Shown: piece by piece, positions 8,540 to 17,078 of the stretch
How the letters are laid out: the number at the start of each line of letters is the position of its first letter
Position numbering within the stretch: position 1 is the first letter of the stretch
DNA from: an uncultured Clostridia bacterium
GTDB taxonomy: Bacteria; Bacillota; Clostridia; Oscillospirales; Ruminococcaceae
Length of the DNA stretch: 64,000 nt
Assembly (NCBI GenBank): GCA_947623585.1
Contig: CANQHA010000009.1
Coordinates: forward strand, 1-64,000
Direction: 5' to 3'
Notes under the pieces: model-generated
Database searches by the model: none
Seen by the model: the letters and a program-made list of their open reading frames with translations, nothing else
Told to the model about the DNA's origin: nothing
Translations under genes and position numbers: made by a program

Positions 8540-9667
8540 ATGAATATCGCCGGAATTATTGCGGAATATAACCCGTTTCATTCGGGACATAAAAGGCACG
8601 TCGAGCTCACGCGGGAAAGCGGCGCTTCGCATATCGTTGCGGTGATGAGCGGAAGCATGGTCCAGCGCGGAGAGGTCGCGGTGCTCGACCCTCACGAGCG
8701 CGCAAGGGCGGCGGTCGCGGGAGGGGTCGATCTCGTTTTGGAGCTTGCGCCGCAGTTTGCACTCGGGGCCGCGCGGGATTTCGCCCGCGCAGGCGTCGGG
8801 ATACTTTCAAGGCTCGGCTGCGTAAACGTTCTTTCTTTCGGAGCAGAATGTCCCGACGTCGAAGCGCTCAAAAACGCTCTTTCCGAGCTTGAAAGCGGCG
8901 AGCTTGAAATCAAAGCGCTGATGTCTCGCGGAAAAACCTATCCTCAGGCGGCGGCCGAGGTATGCAAAAGCGCCGCAAAGATCATCTCGGGGCAGAATAA
9001 CACCCTCGCGCTCGAATATCTTCGGGCTTTGAGGGGCAGCGGCATCTCCCCTCTTGCCGTTGAGAGAACAGTTATGCACGACGCCGAAAAACCGAAAAAC
9101 GGTTTCGCCTCGGCGGCGTATATAAGAGAACTTCTCAGGCGGAGCGAAAACGTTGAAGAATATCTCGGCGCTCAGCCCAACGAAAACGCACTGTCTTTTT
9201 GCGAAAACGGCGAACGCGCGATTCTTTTCAGGCTGTCGCAGCTCGGCAAGGAGGATTTTAAAAACACGCCGTATTGCAAAGAACTCGCCGGCAGGCTGTA
9301 TGAGGCTTCAAGGCGCGCCGAAAGCCTCGACGAAATTTATCGGCTCGTGAAGCCGCGAAACGTGACCCAAGCGCGGGTAAGGCGGGCGGTGATGCTCGCG
9401 GCGCTCGGTATAACGCTCGACGACGTTAAGCAGCCGGCTTTCGCAAGGGTGCTCGCGCTCAACGAAAAGGGCGCGGAGATACTTCATCTTTGCCGCAAGA
9501 CCGCGGATATCCCGCTCGGGGGCTCTCTTTCGGCGCTTTCGAGGATATCGCCCGAGGCGAAAAGGCAGGCCGAAATAATCGAGCTCGCCTCGCGGCTGCA
9601 ACAGCTTTGCCGAAAAACCGCTCAGGGCGTTTCGGAATTCAGAAAAAGCGCAAGGATGATCGGATGA
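8540..9667 (+). CDS. tmcAL: tRNA(Met) cytidine acetate ligase
   Basis: TmcAL (YlbM) activates acetate with ATP and acetylates the wobble cytidine of elongator tRNA-Met to ac4C. The HIGH-type nucleotidyltransferase signature is at the N-terminus (GIIAEYNPFHSGHKRHV). It is followed by VMSGSMVQRGEVAVLDPHERARAA and LVLELAPQFALGAARDFA, all typical of the family. The length of 375 residues is close to normal. AAAGGAGGAGC lies just before the ATG. The gene stands alone between two repeat-filled gaps. Confidence 0.92.
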   Translation: MNIAGIIAEYNPFHSGHKRHVELTRESGASHIVAVMSGSMVQRGEVAVLDPHERARAAVAGGVDLVLELAPQFALGAARDFARAGVGILSRLGCVNVLSFGAECPDVEALKNALSELESGELEIKALMSRGKTYPQAAAEVCKSAAKIISGQNNTLALEYLRALRGSGISPLAVERTVMHDAEKPKNGFASAAYIRELLRRSENVEEYLGAQPNENALSFCENGERAILFRLSQLGKEDFKNTPYCKELAGRLYEASRRAESLDEIYRLVKPRNVTQARVRRAVMLAALGITLDDVKQPAFARVLALNEKGAEILHLCRKTADIPLGGSLSALSRISPEAKRQAEIIELASRLQQLCRKTAQGVSEFRKSARMIG

Positions 9668-9750
9668 AAACGATGCTGACACTTGAATTTCCGATGGACT
9701 GAATTGTGAGGTATGGTTTTTGTTTGCAGAGCAGCGAGCGGGGAAGACGG

Positions 9751-9879
9751 GAGCCCCCGCCCCTCGAGGGGCGGGGGCTCCATAAAATGTCCCTATCCGA
9801 CAAACGTACTGCGGGGGTGGGGTGATTTAAAATAGTATGAAATCACTCCCTCGCAAGAGGGAGCGATTGAATACCTTTT
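9751..9879. repeat. Half copy of the ~220 bp inverted-repeat element
   Basis: It begins at the central palindrome GCCCCCGCCCCTCGAGGGG and runs through GGGGGTGGGGTGA to a hairpin ending GATTGAATACCTTTT. The left arm is missing. Together with the next half copy it occupies most of the 660-bp gap between tmcAL and prfB; no gene is supported in that gap. Confidence 0.75.
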
Positions 9880-10120
9880 AACAGCTCGGTTGCCGCCAGC
9901 AGAAAGTATGTATAATGCGGCAAGTCAGGGACTTGGAATGTGCGCCGAATGGCGCAACGCCGCGCCGTTTCCCTCTGTATACCTATTCGGCAAAAGACTT
10001 TTTGCGAAGGCGCGGCTACCGTAAGCGTTTCAAGGAGAGGGTCAAGGGAGAGGGAAATCGCAATCCCTCTCCATTGCGTGTCTTTTCGCTTCACTTTTCT
10101 GCACGCACAGAAAAGTGAAG

Positions 10121-10210
10121 GAGCCCTCCCCTTTAGGGGAGGGAGGAGAGGGTGGGGTGTTAGACGATAGCATTCATATTTTCCGGCAGAGGAAAATATG
10201 AATACCTTTT
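10121..10210. repeat. Half copy of the inverted-repeat element
   Basis: The copy runs from the palindrome CCTCCCCTTTAGGGGAGG through GGGTGGGGTGTTAGACGATAG to the hairpin ATTCATATTTTCC/GGAAAATATGAAT and the ACCTTTT end. The preceding stretch 9900-10120 has short hairpins such as CTTTTCTG/CAGAAAAG but no supported gene. Confidence 0.75.
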
Positions 10211-10329
10211 ACCCGCTCACGGCGCTTTCTCACCATTTGAAGCGGTCGCCGAAGGCGGCTCATTGAAGCTCTGACAATCTGACTTCCGACCTCTGTTTTC
10301 TTAAAGCGCCGAAAGGTGCATAAGCCCCC

Positions 10330-10358
10330 TTGCAATTTCCGCACTGATATGATAGAAT
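10330..10358 (+). promoter_or_regulatory. Promoter of prfB
   Basis: TTGCAA, 17 nt, TAGAAT lie 33 nt before the prfB start codon. Confidence 0.7.
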
Positions 10359-10391
10359 TATTATTTGAATAAAAATGCCTTTGGAGGAATT

Positions 10392-11510
10392 ATGTTACTG
10401 ATAGACGAACTTAAACAGCGGCTTTCCGAATACGCCCCGAAGCTGAAAGAGCTTCACTCGGTGCTCAACGTTGACGCCGCAAAAGAAGAGATAGAACAGC
10501 TCCACTTAAAAGCCGCCGAGCAGGGCTTCTGGGACGATACCGAAAAGTCGCAGAAGATACTTCAGCGTACAAAATCTCTCGAAAATACCGTCGAGGACGA
10601 TTTAAAGCTGCACCGTCAGGCAGAGGACATAGAAACCCTCATAGAAATGTACGCCGAGGAGCCCGACGATTCGATGCTCGAAGAGATAAGCGCAGAGCTC
10701 GACGCCCTCAGCAAAAAAGTCGATGAGATGACCCTTAAAACGCTTCTCACCGGAGAATATGACAACTCGAACGCAATACTCAATTTTCATGCCGGCGCGG
10801 GCGGGACCGAGGCTCAGGATTGGACCGAAATGCTTCTCAGAATGTATATCCGCTGGGGAGAAAGCCACGGCTACAAGGTCTCGGTGCTCGACACCCTTGA
10901 CGGCGGCGACGCGGGCATAAAAAGCGCCTCGATGATAATCGAGGGCGAAAACGCTTACGGCTATCTCAAAAGCGAATCGGGCATTCACCGGCTCGTCAGA
11001 ATATCCCCCTTTGACGCTTCGGGCTCGCGGCACACTTCTTTCGCCGCGGTCGAGGTCATGCCCGAGATAAACGACGATATGAGCGTAGAAATTCGCCCCG
11101 AGGATATCAAAATGGACGTTTTCCGCTCATCTGGCGCGGGCGGACAGCATATCAACAAAACCTCCTCGGCGGTCAGGCTCACGCACATTCCGACCGGCAT
11201 CGTAACCTCATGCCAAACTCAGCGCTCGCAGGTCCAGAACCGCGACTATGCCATGAAAATGCTGATCGCAAAGCTGGTCGAGATCAAGGAGCGCGAGCAC
11301 CTCTCGAAGATTGAGGACATCAAGGGCGTTCAGAAAGAGATCGCCTGGGGCTCGCAGATACGCTCCTATGTTTTCATGCCATACACCCTTGTCAAGGACC
11401 ACCGCACCGGCTATGAGAACGGCAACGTCCACGCGGTCATGGACGGCGACCTCGACGGATTCATCAACGCGTATCTGAAAGCGCTGTCGAACGGGGAGAT
11501 CGAAAGGTAA
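10392..11510 (+). CDS. prfB: Peptide chain release factor 2
   Basis: RF2 releases finished peptides at UGA and UAA codons. The stop-codon recognition tripeptide SPF (RISPFDASGS) identifies RF2 rather than RF1. The catalytic GGQ is in SSGAGGQHINKTSS. The 372-residue frame is continuous from an ATG with a GGAGGAATT site. The autoregulatory in-frame UGA and CUU shift site that most bacteria have near codon 25 is absent; the matching place reads GTG CTC AAC GTT GAC. Production therefore should not be controlled by the usual programmed frameshift. Confidence 0.95.
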   Translation: MLLIDELKQRLSEYAPKLKELHSVLNVDAAKEEIEQLHLKAAEQGFWDDTEKSQKILQRTKSLENTVEDDLKLHRQAEDIETLIEMYAEEPDDSMLEEISAELDALSKKVDEMTLKTLLTGEYDNSNAILNFHAGAGGTEAQDWTEMLLRMYIRWGESHGYKVSVLDTLDGGDAGIKSASMIIEGENAYGYLKSESGIHRLVRISPFDASGSRHTSFAAVEVMPEINDDMSVEIRPEDIKMDVFRSSGAGGQHINKTSSAVRLTHIPTGIVTSCQTQRSQVQNRDYAMKMLIAKLVEIKEREHLSKIEDIKGVQKEIAWGSQIRSYVFMPYTLVKDHRTGYENGNVHAVMDGDLDGFINAYLKALSNGEIER

Positions 11511-11540
11511 AAGAAGGTTGAGGATAGGGTAGTTAAAGTT

Positions 11541-11768
11541 ACCGCCCCCGCCCCTCGAGGGCAACAGAAGCTGGTTTTGTTACCAATCGGGCTTCGCCGC
11601 CAAGCCGAATCGGCGGCTCGTCCTCTTGGACAAAACCCCGCGTCTGTGGCACAACGCCCCTGCGGGGCTTTGTGCGCATGGAGCGTTTAGTAACATAGCG
11701 CGAACGGGGGTGGGGTGATGAGCGATAGCATCCATATTTTCCGGCAGAGGAAAATATGGATACCTTTT
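11541..11768. repeat. Half element with a nested structured insert
   Basis: The palindrome CCCCCGCCCCTCGAGGG is interrupted by about 145 bp. This insert starts CAACAGAAGC and has GGTTTTG/CAAAACC arms, an inner CCGCCAAGCCGAATCGGCGG hairpin and CCCCTGCGGGG. The element then resumes with GGGGGTGGGGTGA and ends in the ATCCATATTTTCC hairpin and ACCTTTT. The copy at 50.9 kb has the same insert. Confidence 0.7.
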
Positions 11769-11852
11769 AAGCGGTTGGCGCGGATTGCGGCAAAGGTAGA
11801 AATAAAGCTACAAACGTTGAGGTTGCGTTTGCGCCGCCGGCGGCTGAGCGGG

Positions 11853-12077
11853 AAAAAGGTATTCAATCATTCCATCTGGCGATAGAATGATTTCATGCTA
11901 TTTTAAGTCACCCCACCCCCGCAGTACGTTTATCTAAAAGGTAACAAAGCGAAAGCCCCCTCCCCTCAAAGGGGAGGGGGCTCTCACAAAATCAGCCTGC
12001 CGCAGTCCGTTCTAATGGGGGTGGGGTGGCTCACAATAGCATTCCAATTTTCCGCAAGGGAAATGGGAATACCTTTT
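11853..12077. repeat. Full-length inverted-repeat element
   Basis: The 225-bp copy has the left end GAGCGGGAAAAAGGTATTC (partly 5' of the stated start), a left-arm hairpin, CACCCCACCCCC, the palindrome GCCCCCTCCCCTCAAAGG with its mirror, GGGGGTGGGGTG and the right end GGAATACCTTTT. It lies between the convergent ends of prfB and the CmpB-like gene. Confidence 0.8.
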
Positions 12078-12083
12078 CTCCCC

Positions 12084-12524
12084 TCACCTCTCCGCGGGCA
12101 CGCCGCTCGGGGGAAGCAGCCTGAAATCGGGCAGAGGCTCGCAGAAGACAACGCGCCCTAAAATCCTTCCGGCAAAGATTGCCGGCACCGAAAGCGCAAG
12201 CCACATCGCGGAAAACGGCAGGCAGATCTGCCCCCAAAGATTTAACGGCAGCGACGAATAGTCCCAGACCGAAAGGTCCATGCCGACGTTCACTATAAGC
12301 CCCGAGACAAGCTCTATCGCCGTGACGGTGAACGCGCAGACCGGCGCTTCAAGCAAGATCGCCCCGCCGAAAAGCTCCGCGCCGTCTATCAGCGTTATCA
12401 AAAGGAAGCAAAGCCCTCCGACAAAAAACATCGAAATGTGCGTTTGCCCCCGCCAGATTATCTCCAAAAGCCCGTAGGCAAGCCCTCCGAAAGAAAACAC
12501 CGTCAGCCCCTTTAAAGCGCGCAT
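12084..12524 (-). CDS. Putative ABC-transporter type IV (CmpB family) membrane protein
   Basis: The 146-residue integral membrane protein has about four to five helices. Its signatures GGLAYGLLEIIWRGQTHISMF and ILLEAPVCAFTVTAIEL, and the NVGMDLSVWDYS box, match the PF06541 (ABC_trans_CmpB) family. Its transport role is unproven. The start at 12524 is taken because GGGAGAGG lies 6 nt upstream; the longer frame to 12764 would run through the valS leader on the other strand. Only 7 bp separate its stop from a repeat element. Confidence 0.75.
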   Translation of the reverse strand: MRALKGLTVFSFGGLAYGLLEIIWRGQTHISMFFVGGLCFLLITLIDGAELFGGAILLEAPVCAFTVTAIELVSGLIVNVGMDLSVWDYSSLPLNLWGQICLPFSAMWLALSVPAIFAGRILGRVVFCEPLPDFRLLPPSGVPAER

Positions 12525-12605
12525 AATATCCTCTCCCTTACAAATAATTATCCGTGATATTATTGCCCGATCTCCGAAAAAGATACCTGCAAAGGAAAAT
12601 TCAGG

Positions 12606-12634
12606 TTGACTTTTTTGTCGGGCTGTGATATAGT
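12606..12634 (+). promoter_or_regulatory. Promoter of the valS T-box transcript
   Basis: TTGACT, 17 nt, TATAGT precede the leader by about 7 nt. Confidence 0.75.
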
Positions 12635-12640
12635 ATCTGC

Positions 12641-12993
12641 ATAAAGGCGTTGAAAGGGAGGGCTGCGCGTTCCCTGCTTTTGAAAGAGAGGCGGCGTTTT
12701 GGTGAAAGCCGTCAAAGCAAATGCGCTGCCGTCGCCCCGAAGCCGGAGGAAAGAAAGTCCCCACGAGTAGAATCCTCCCGTCCGAGCGCGTTACAGCTTA
12801 TTAAGTGAGAGGCAAAATCCGCCGTCAGATTTCCGAATTCCGAATTCTATCTTCTAACTTCTATCTTCTAAATTCTATCTTCTAACTTCTAACTTCTAAA
12901 TTCTGACATCTGACCTCTGATCTCTGTCCTCTAATTTGAGTGGTACCGCGGGAATTTTCTCGTCTCAAAGCCGAGCTTTGGGGCGATTTTTTC
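12641..12993 (+). promoter_or_regulatory. T-box riboswitch leader of valS
   Basis: The leader senses uncharged tRNA-Val and lets transcription proceed into valS. The conserved T-box GAGTGGTACCGCGG is at 12938-12951. A terminator hairpin CGTCTCAAAGC/GCTTTGGGGCG with a T run follows at 12961-12991. Stem I is visible upstream with AGAGAGGCGG and GGTGAAAG. The probable specifier codon is GTA (Val) at 12767-12769, followed by GAATCC as in other T-boxes; this assignment is inferred. An unusual pyrimidine-rich repeat lies between Stem I and the antiterminator. Confidence 0.9.
12832..12934 (+). repeat. Degenerate CTTCTAA/ATCTTCTA microsatellite inside the T-box leader
   Basis: About 100 nt consist of variants of TTCTATCTTCTAAC and then TGACCTCTGATCTCTG, almost purine-free. 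The run separates Stem I from the T-box antiterminator and would be largely unstructured in RNA. Short relatives (TCTGACTTCCGACCTCTG) occur at 10280 and 23610. Confidence 0.8.
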
Positions 12994-13031
12994 GCTTCAA
13001 AGCAAAAATTCTCTCAGAAAGAGGTACGAAA

Positions 13032-15653
13032 ATGAAAAAAGAACTCGAAAAGCTCTATGAGCCGAAACAGGTCGAGGACAGGATCTATAAATACTGGACC
13101 GACCGCAACTGCTTCCACGCGGAAGTAAACCCGAACAAGAAGCCTTACACCATCGTCATTCCCCCGCCGAACATCACCGGTCAGCTTCACATGGGGCACG
13201 CGCTCGACGAAACTCTTCAGGATATCCTGATCCGTTATAAGAGAATGTCGGGCTATGAGACGCTGTGGCTTCCGGGAACCGACCACGCCTCTATCGCGAC
13301 CGAGGCAAAGATCGTCTCCGAGATGAAAAAAGAGGGCCTAACAAAGGACGACCTCGGCAGAGACGGTTTTTTGGAGCGCGCATGGGCTTGGCGCGATAAA
13401 TACGGCTCGACTATCATCAATCAGCTCAAAAAGCTCGGCTCCTCATGCGATTGGGAACGCGAGCGCTTCACGATGGACGAGGGCTGCTCAAAGGCGGTAA
13501 AAGAGGTCTTTGTGCGCTATTATGAAAAAGGGCTCATCTATCGCGGAGAACGCATCATAAACTGGTGCCCTCACTGCCTGACCTCGATTTCAAACGCCGA
13601 GGTGAACTATGAAGAACAGGCGGGGCATTTCTGGCACCTGCGCTATCCCCTCACCGACGGTTCGGGCTGGCTCGAGCTTGCCACCACCCGACCCGAGACC
13701 CTTTTGGGCGATACCGCGGTCGCGGTCAACCCCAAGGACGAAAGATATAAAAAATTCGTCGGAAAAACCGTCACCCTGCCGCTCGTCGGGCGCGAGATAC
13801 CCGTTGTGGCGGACAGCTATGTCGATATGGAATTCGGCACCGGCGTCGTAAAGATTACCCCTGCTCACGACCCGAACGACTTTGAGGTCGGGCTCAGGCA
13901 TGATCTTCCGGTCATAAACGTTATGACCGACGACGCGAAAATCACCGACGACTATCCGAAATATGCAGGAATGGACCGCTTTGAGGCGAGAAAAGCGATT
14001 GTCAAAGACCTTGAGGAGGGCGGATTCCTCGTTAAAATCGAGGACTACTCTCACAACGTCGGCACCTGCTATCGCTGCGGCACCACCATCGAACCGAGAG
14101 TTTCGCTTCAGTGGTTCGTCAAAATGGCCGACCTCGCAAAGCCCGCTATCGAAGCCGTCAAAAACGGCAGCATAAAATTCATCCCCGAACGCTTCGAGAA
14201 AAACTATCTCAACTGGATGGAGGATATCCGCGACTGGTGCGTTTCGCGTCAGCTCTGGTGGGGACACAGGATACCCGCGTTCTATTGCGACGACTGCGGC
14301 GAAATGATCGTCACAAAAGAGGACAGCGCCGTCTGCCCGAAATGCGGCAAACCGATGAGGCAGGATCCCGATACCCTTGACACATGGTTCAGTTCGGCGC
14401 TCTGGCCGTTTTCGACCCTCGGCTGGCCCGACAAGACCCCCGAGCTTGAATACTTCTATCCGACCTCGACGCTTGTCACCGGCTGGGATATCATCACCTT
14501 CTGGGTGTCGAGAATGATCGTCGCGGGGCTTGAATTCATGCACGAGCGCCCCTTTGAGACGGTGCTGCTCCACGGACTGATGAGAGACCCGAACGGACTT
14601 AAAATGTCGAAATCTCTCGGCAACGGAATCGACCCGCTCGAGGTCATCGACCAATACGGCGCGGACGCTTTGAGGTTCATGGTCGCCTCGGGAAATTCGC
14701 CCGGAAACGACATGAGATATTCCGAGGAAAGAGTCAAGGCCTGCCGCAACTTTGCGAACAAGCTCTGGAACGCCACTCGCTTTATCATGATGAATCTCCC
14801 CGAGGACTTCGGAATCCCCGAGAAGCTGCCCGAAAACCTCGCCTTGGAGGATAAATGGGTCGTTTCAAAGCTCAATTCCCTCGCAAAAGAGGTCAACGAA
14901 AACCTCGAAAGGTTTGAAATCGGCATCGCCGCGCAGAAGGTCTATGACTTCATCTGGGACGTTTACTGCGACTGGTACATCGAGCTTACGAAGCCGAGGA
15001 TAAACGCCGGCGGAGAATCGGCCGAAAGCGCGCAGAAGGTGCTTGTCTGGGCTATGGCCGGAATACTCAAGCTGCTCCACCCGTTTATGCCGTTCATCAC
15101 CGAGGAGATCTGGCAGGCGCTCGACGGCACAGGAAAGCCCCTCATGCTCGAAGCATTCCCCGTATACGACGAGGAGCTGTCATACCCCGCCGAGGAGGCA
15201 GATTTTGAAAAGATAATCGAAGCTATCAAGGCGATAAGAAACCGCCGCGCCGAGATGAACGTTCCGCCGTCGAAAAAGGCCGAGCTTTTCATTGAGACAA
15301 AGGAAAAGGACGTCTTTGAAAAGGGCGTGATGTTCTTTGAGCGGCTCGCTTCGGCGTCGTCGGTGGTGATAGCCGAAAAATGCGAGCCCGCCGATTCCGT
15401 GACTATTGTGACCGGCTCGGCAAGGCTGTTCATTCCGCTCTCCGAAATAATCGACCGCGAAAAGGAGCTTGCAAGACTCAATAAGGAAAAAGCCTCGGCC
15501 GAAAAGGATATCTCCGTCATCGGCTCGAAGCTCTCAAACGAAGGCTTCCTTGCAAAAGCCCCCGCGCAGGTCGTTGAGACCGAAAAGCAAAAGCTCGCGG
15601 CCGCAAAGGAAAAGCTCGCAAAGATCGAGCAGTCGCTTTCGGCCCTGAAATGA
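13032..15653 (+). CDS. valS: Valyl-tRNA synthetase
   Basis: The class I synthetase charges tRNA-Val and edits threonine. The HIGH motif is HMGH in PPNITGQLHMGHALDE and the KMSKS motif is in LKMSKSLGNGIDP. The Zn-type cysteines (CDDCGEM, CPKCGKPM) and the C-terminal coiled-coil arm (DREKELARLNKEKASAEKD) are present. The length of 873 residues is normal. The start MKKELEKLYEP at 13032 is chosen over the longer frame, which would begin in the T-box. It is controlled by the T-box immediately upstream. Confidence 0.97.
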   Translation: MKKELEKLYEPKQVEDRIYKYWTDRNCFHAEVNPNKKPYTIVIPPPNITGQLHMGHALDETLQDILIRYKRMSGYETLWLPGTDHASIATEAKIVSEMKKEGLTKDDLGRDGFLERAWAWRDKYGSTIINQLKKLGSSCDWERERFTMDEGCSKAVKEVFVRYYEKGLIYRGERIINWCPHCLTSISNAEVNYEEQAGHFWHLRYPLTDGSGWLELATTRPETLLGDTAVAVNPKDERYKKFVGKTVTLPLVGREIPVVADSYVDMEFGTGVVKITPAHDPNDFEVGLRHDLPVINVMTDDAKITDDYPKYAGMDRFEARKAIVKDLEEGGFLVKIEDYSHNVGTCYRCGTTIEPRVSLQWFVKMADLAKPAIEAVKNGSIKFIPERFEKNYLNWMEDIRDWCVSRQLWWGHRIPAFYCDDCGEMIVTKEDSAVCPKCGKPMRQDPDTLDTWFSSALWPFSTLGWPDKTPELEYFYPTSTLVTGWDIITFWVSRMIVAGLEFMHERPFETVLLHGLMRDPNGLKMSKSLGNGIDPLEVIDQYGADALRFMVASGNSPGNDMRYSEERVKACRNFANKLWNATRFIMMNLPEDFGIPEKLPENLALEDKWVVSKLNSLAKEVNENLERFEIGIAAQKVYDFIWDVYCDWYIELTKPRINAGGESAESAQKVLVWAMAGILKLLHPFMPFITEEIWQALDGTGKPLMLEAFPVYDEELSYPAEEADFEKIIEAIKAIRNRRAEMNVPPSKKAELFIETKEKDVFEKGVMFFERLASASSVVIAEKCEPADSVTIVTGSARLFIPLSEIIDREKELARLNKEKASAEKDISVIGSKLSNEGFLAKAPAQVVETEKQKLAAAKEKLAKIEQSLSALK

Positions 15654-15693
15654 GCGTTAATGCTCTGACAAAACTTTTAAAGGAGGATAAACA

Positions 15694-17001
15694 ATGCGAA
15701 AAATCGTTTCCCGACGCCCGCTCATAATTTCCGCAATAGTCACGCTGATCTTCTGGGCGGCGCTGATGGCGGTGCAGTATTCTCTGCCTTTTATGCCGCG
15801 GTTCTTTTATTCAAACGGCGTGTTCCTTCCTCAGCTTATCGCCGACGCGTTCAGCGCGCTCGTCGGAATTGCGCTCGCGTTTATTCTTGGATACGGGCAT
15901 ATTTTTGACAGGACATCTCACTTCTTCGCGGGGCTTTTTTGCGGCGGGGCGTATATCGTCATCTCGCTGATACAGGCTTATGCCAACATCATGGTCTCGC
16001 TCTCGGACGAGGTGTTTTTCGAGCCGGTCTGGCGAATAATCGTTTTCACCCTCTCGATGCTTGCCGTCGGGCTTGCCGAGGAGACCTATTTCAGAGGAAT
16101 CATTTCAAACCTCTTCTGGGATAAGCACGCTAAAGACTCGGCCGGGGTCTGGACAGCCGCGCTCTATTCGGGGCTTATTTTCGGGCTTATGCACTTTATA
16201 AACATACTTTCTATGGACCCGAGCGGCTGGGGCGGCGGCTTTGCTCAGATAGCGGGCGCCTGCGTGACCGGACTTTGCTTCACCGCGATATACTATCGCT
16301 GCAAAAACATCTGGGTTCTAATATTCATTCACGCTTTTCTCGATTTCTGCGGGCTTATTTCGGAGGGGCTTTTCGGCGGCACCATTCTCTCGCAGATAAG
16401 CAATTACTCTCCGCTGACCGCGGTCACAAGCTCGGTTATGCCGCTTATCGTGACGCTGGTTATCTTCAGAAAGAAAAAGATGGCGCAGACCCTTGCCGAT
16501 GTTCCCGAGGCCGACAGACCGGAGACTATCCCTCAGCCGCTTTCGGAAGAGGAATCGGCAAAAAGCAAGAGGGCTTTCAAGCGCGCCGTGATCATCTTCG
16601 CGGTGTGCTGGGTGCTGCTTTTCATCGGCTCGGTGGCGCTTAACCCCGACGTTCAAAGCGCCTTTGAAAGCGAAACTCAAAGCGACCGCGTGCTCGACAT
16701 TACCGACGCGGGCGATTGGAGCGGCGAGCAGACCTTTGGAAAATCATATAAATTCACCGTCGGCGAATCCCGCAGTTACAGAATAAACATCGTCACCGCG
16801 CCCTCGGAAAACAGCTCATATGTTTTGGTGCAGATAAAATCGGGCGAGGAGGTCGTGTTCGAGCAGACCTACGGCGGAATATGCTCGACGACGTTCGGAC
16901 TTGATCTTAACAAGGGTGACTATGTTTTAAACCTTGTTTACGATTATTCCCGAGTGAGCGGCGGCAGCGCCGAATACGACACGAGCGTTATCATCAAATA
17001 G
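15694..17001 (+). CDS. CPBP family intramembrane metalloprotease with C-terminal beta domain
   Basis: The N-terminal two thirds (1-255) form a multi-helix CPBP/Abi protease with E129-E130 and R134 in AEETYFRG, H167 in FGLMHFIN, and H213 in FIHAFLDF. These are the usual catalytic motifs. After a cytoplasmic linker rich in charged residues (about 257-300) and another helix (303-325), an extracytoplasmic beta-rich domain (about 345-435, KFTVGESRSYRINI) resembles pre-peptidase domains. The substrate is unknown. AAAGGAGG precedes the start, 40 bp after valS, and a terminator follows the stop. Confidence 0.85.
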   Translation: MRKIVSRRPLIISAIVTLIFWAALMAVQYSLPFMPRFFYSNGVFLPQLIADAFSALVGIALAFILGYGHIFDRTSHFFAGLFCGGAYIVISLIQAYANIMVSLSDEVFFEPVWRIIVFTLSMLAVGLAEETYFRGIISNLFWDKHAKDSAGVWTAALYSGLIFGLMHFINILSMDPSGWGGGFAQIAGACVTGLCFTAIYYRCKNIWVLIFIHAFLDFCGLISEGLFGGTILSQISNYSPLTAVTSSVMPLIVTLVIFRKKKMAQTLADVPEADRPETIPQPLSEEESAKSKRAFKRAVIIFAVCWVLLFIGSVALNPDVQSAFESETQSDRVLDITDAGDWSGEQTFGKSYKFTVGESRSYRINIVTAPSENSSYVLVQIKSGEEVVFEQTYGGICSTTFGLDLNKGDYVLNLVYDYSRVSGGSAEYDTSVIIK

Positions 17002-17026
17002 CTTAAAAGGTAAACAAAAGGTAAAG

Positions 17027-17062
17027 ATTTTCCCCCGAATCTTAATTTCGGGGGAATTTTGT
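17027..17062 (+). terminator. Terminator after the CPBP protease gene
   Basis: TTTTCCCCCGAA pairs with TTCGGGGGAATTTT around a 7-nt loop, about 25 nt after the stop. Confidence 0.8.
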
Positions 17063-17078
17063 TGCGCCGAAAAAAATT

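Noticed and set aside
9843..10170. Overlapping open frames in the tmcAL-prfB gap
   Set aside because: They run through the repeat arms, have no ribosome binding sites and no recognisable domains.
12525..12764. Upstream extension of the CmpB-like frame
   Set aside because: It is antisense to the valS promoter and T-box and lacks a ribosome binding site; GGGAGAGG marks the ATG at 12524.
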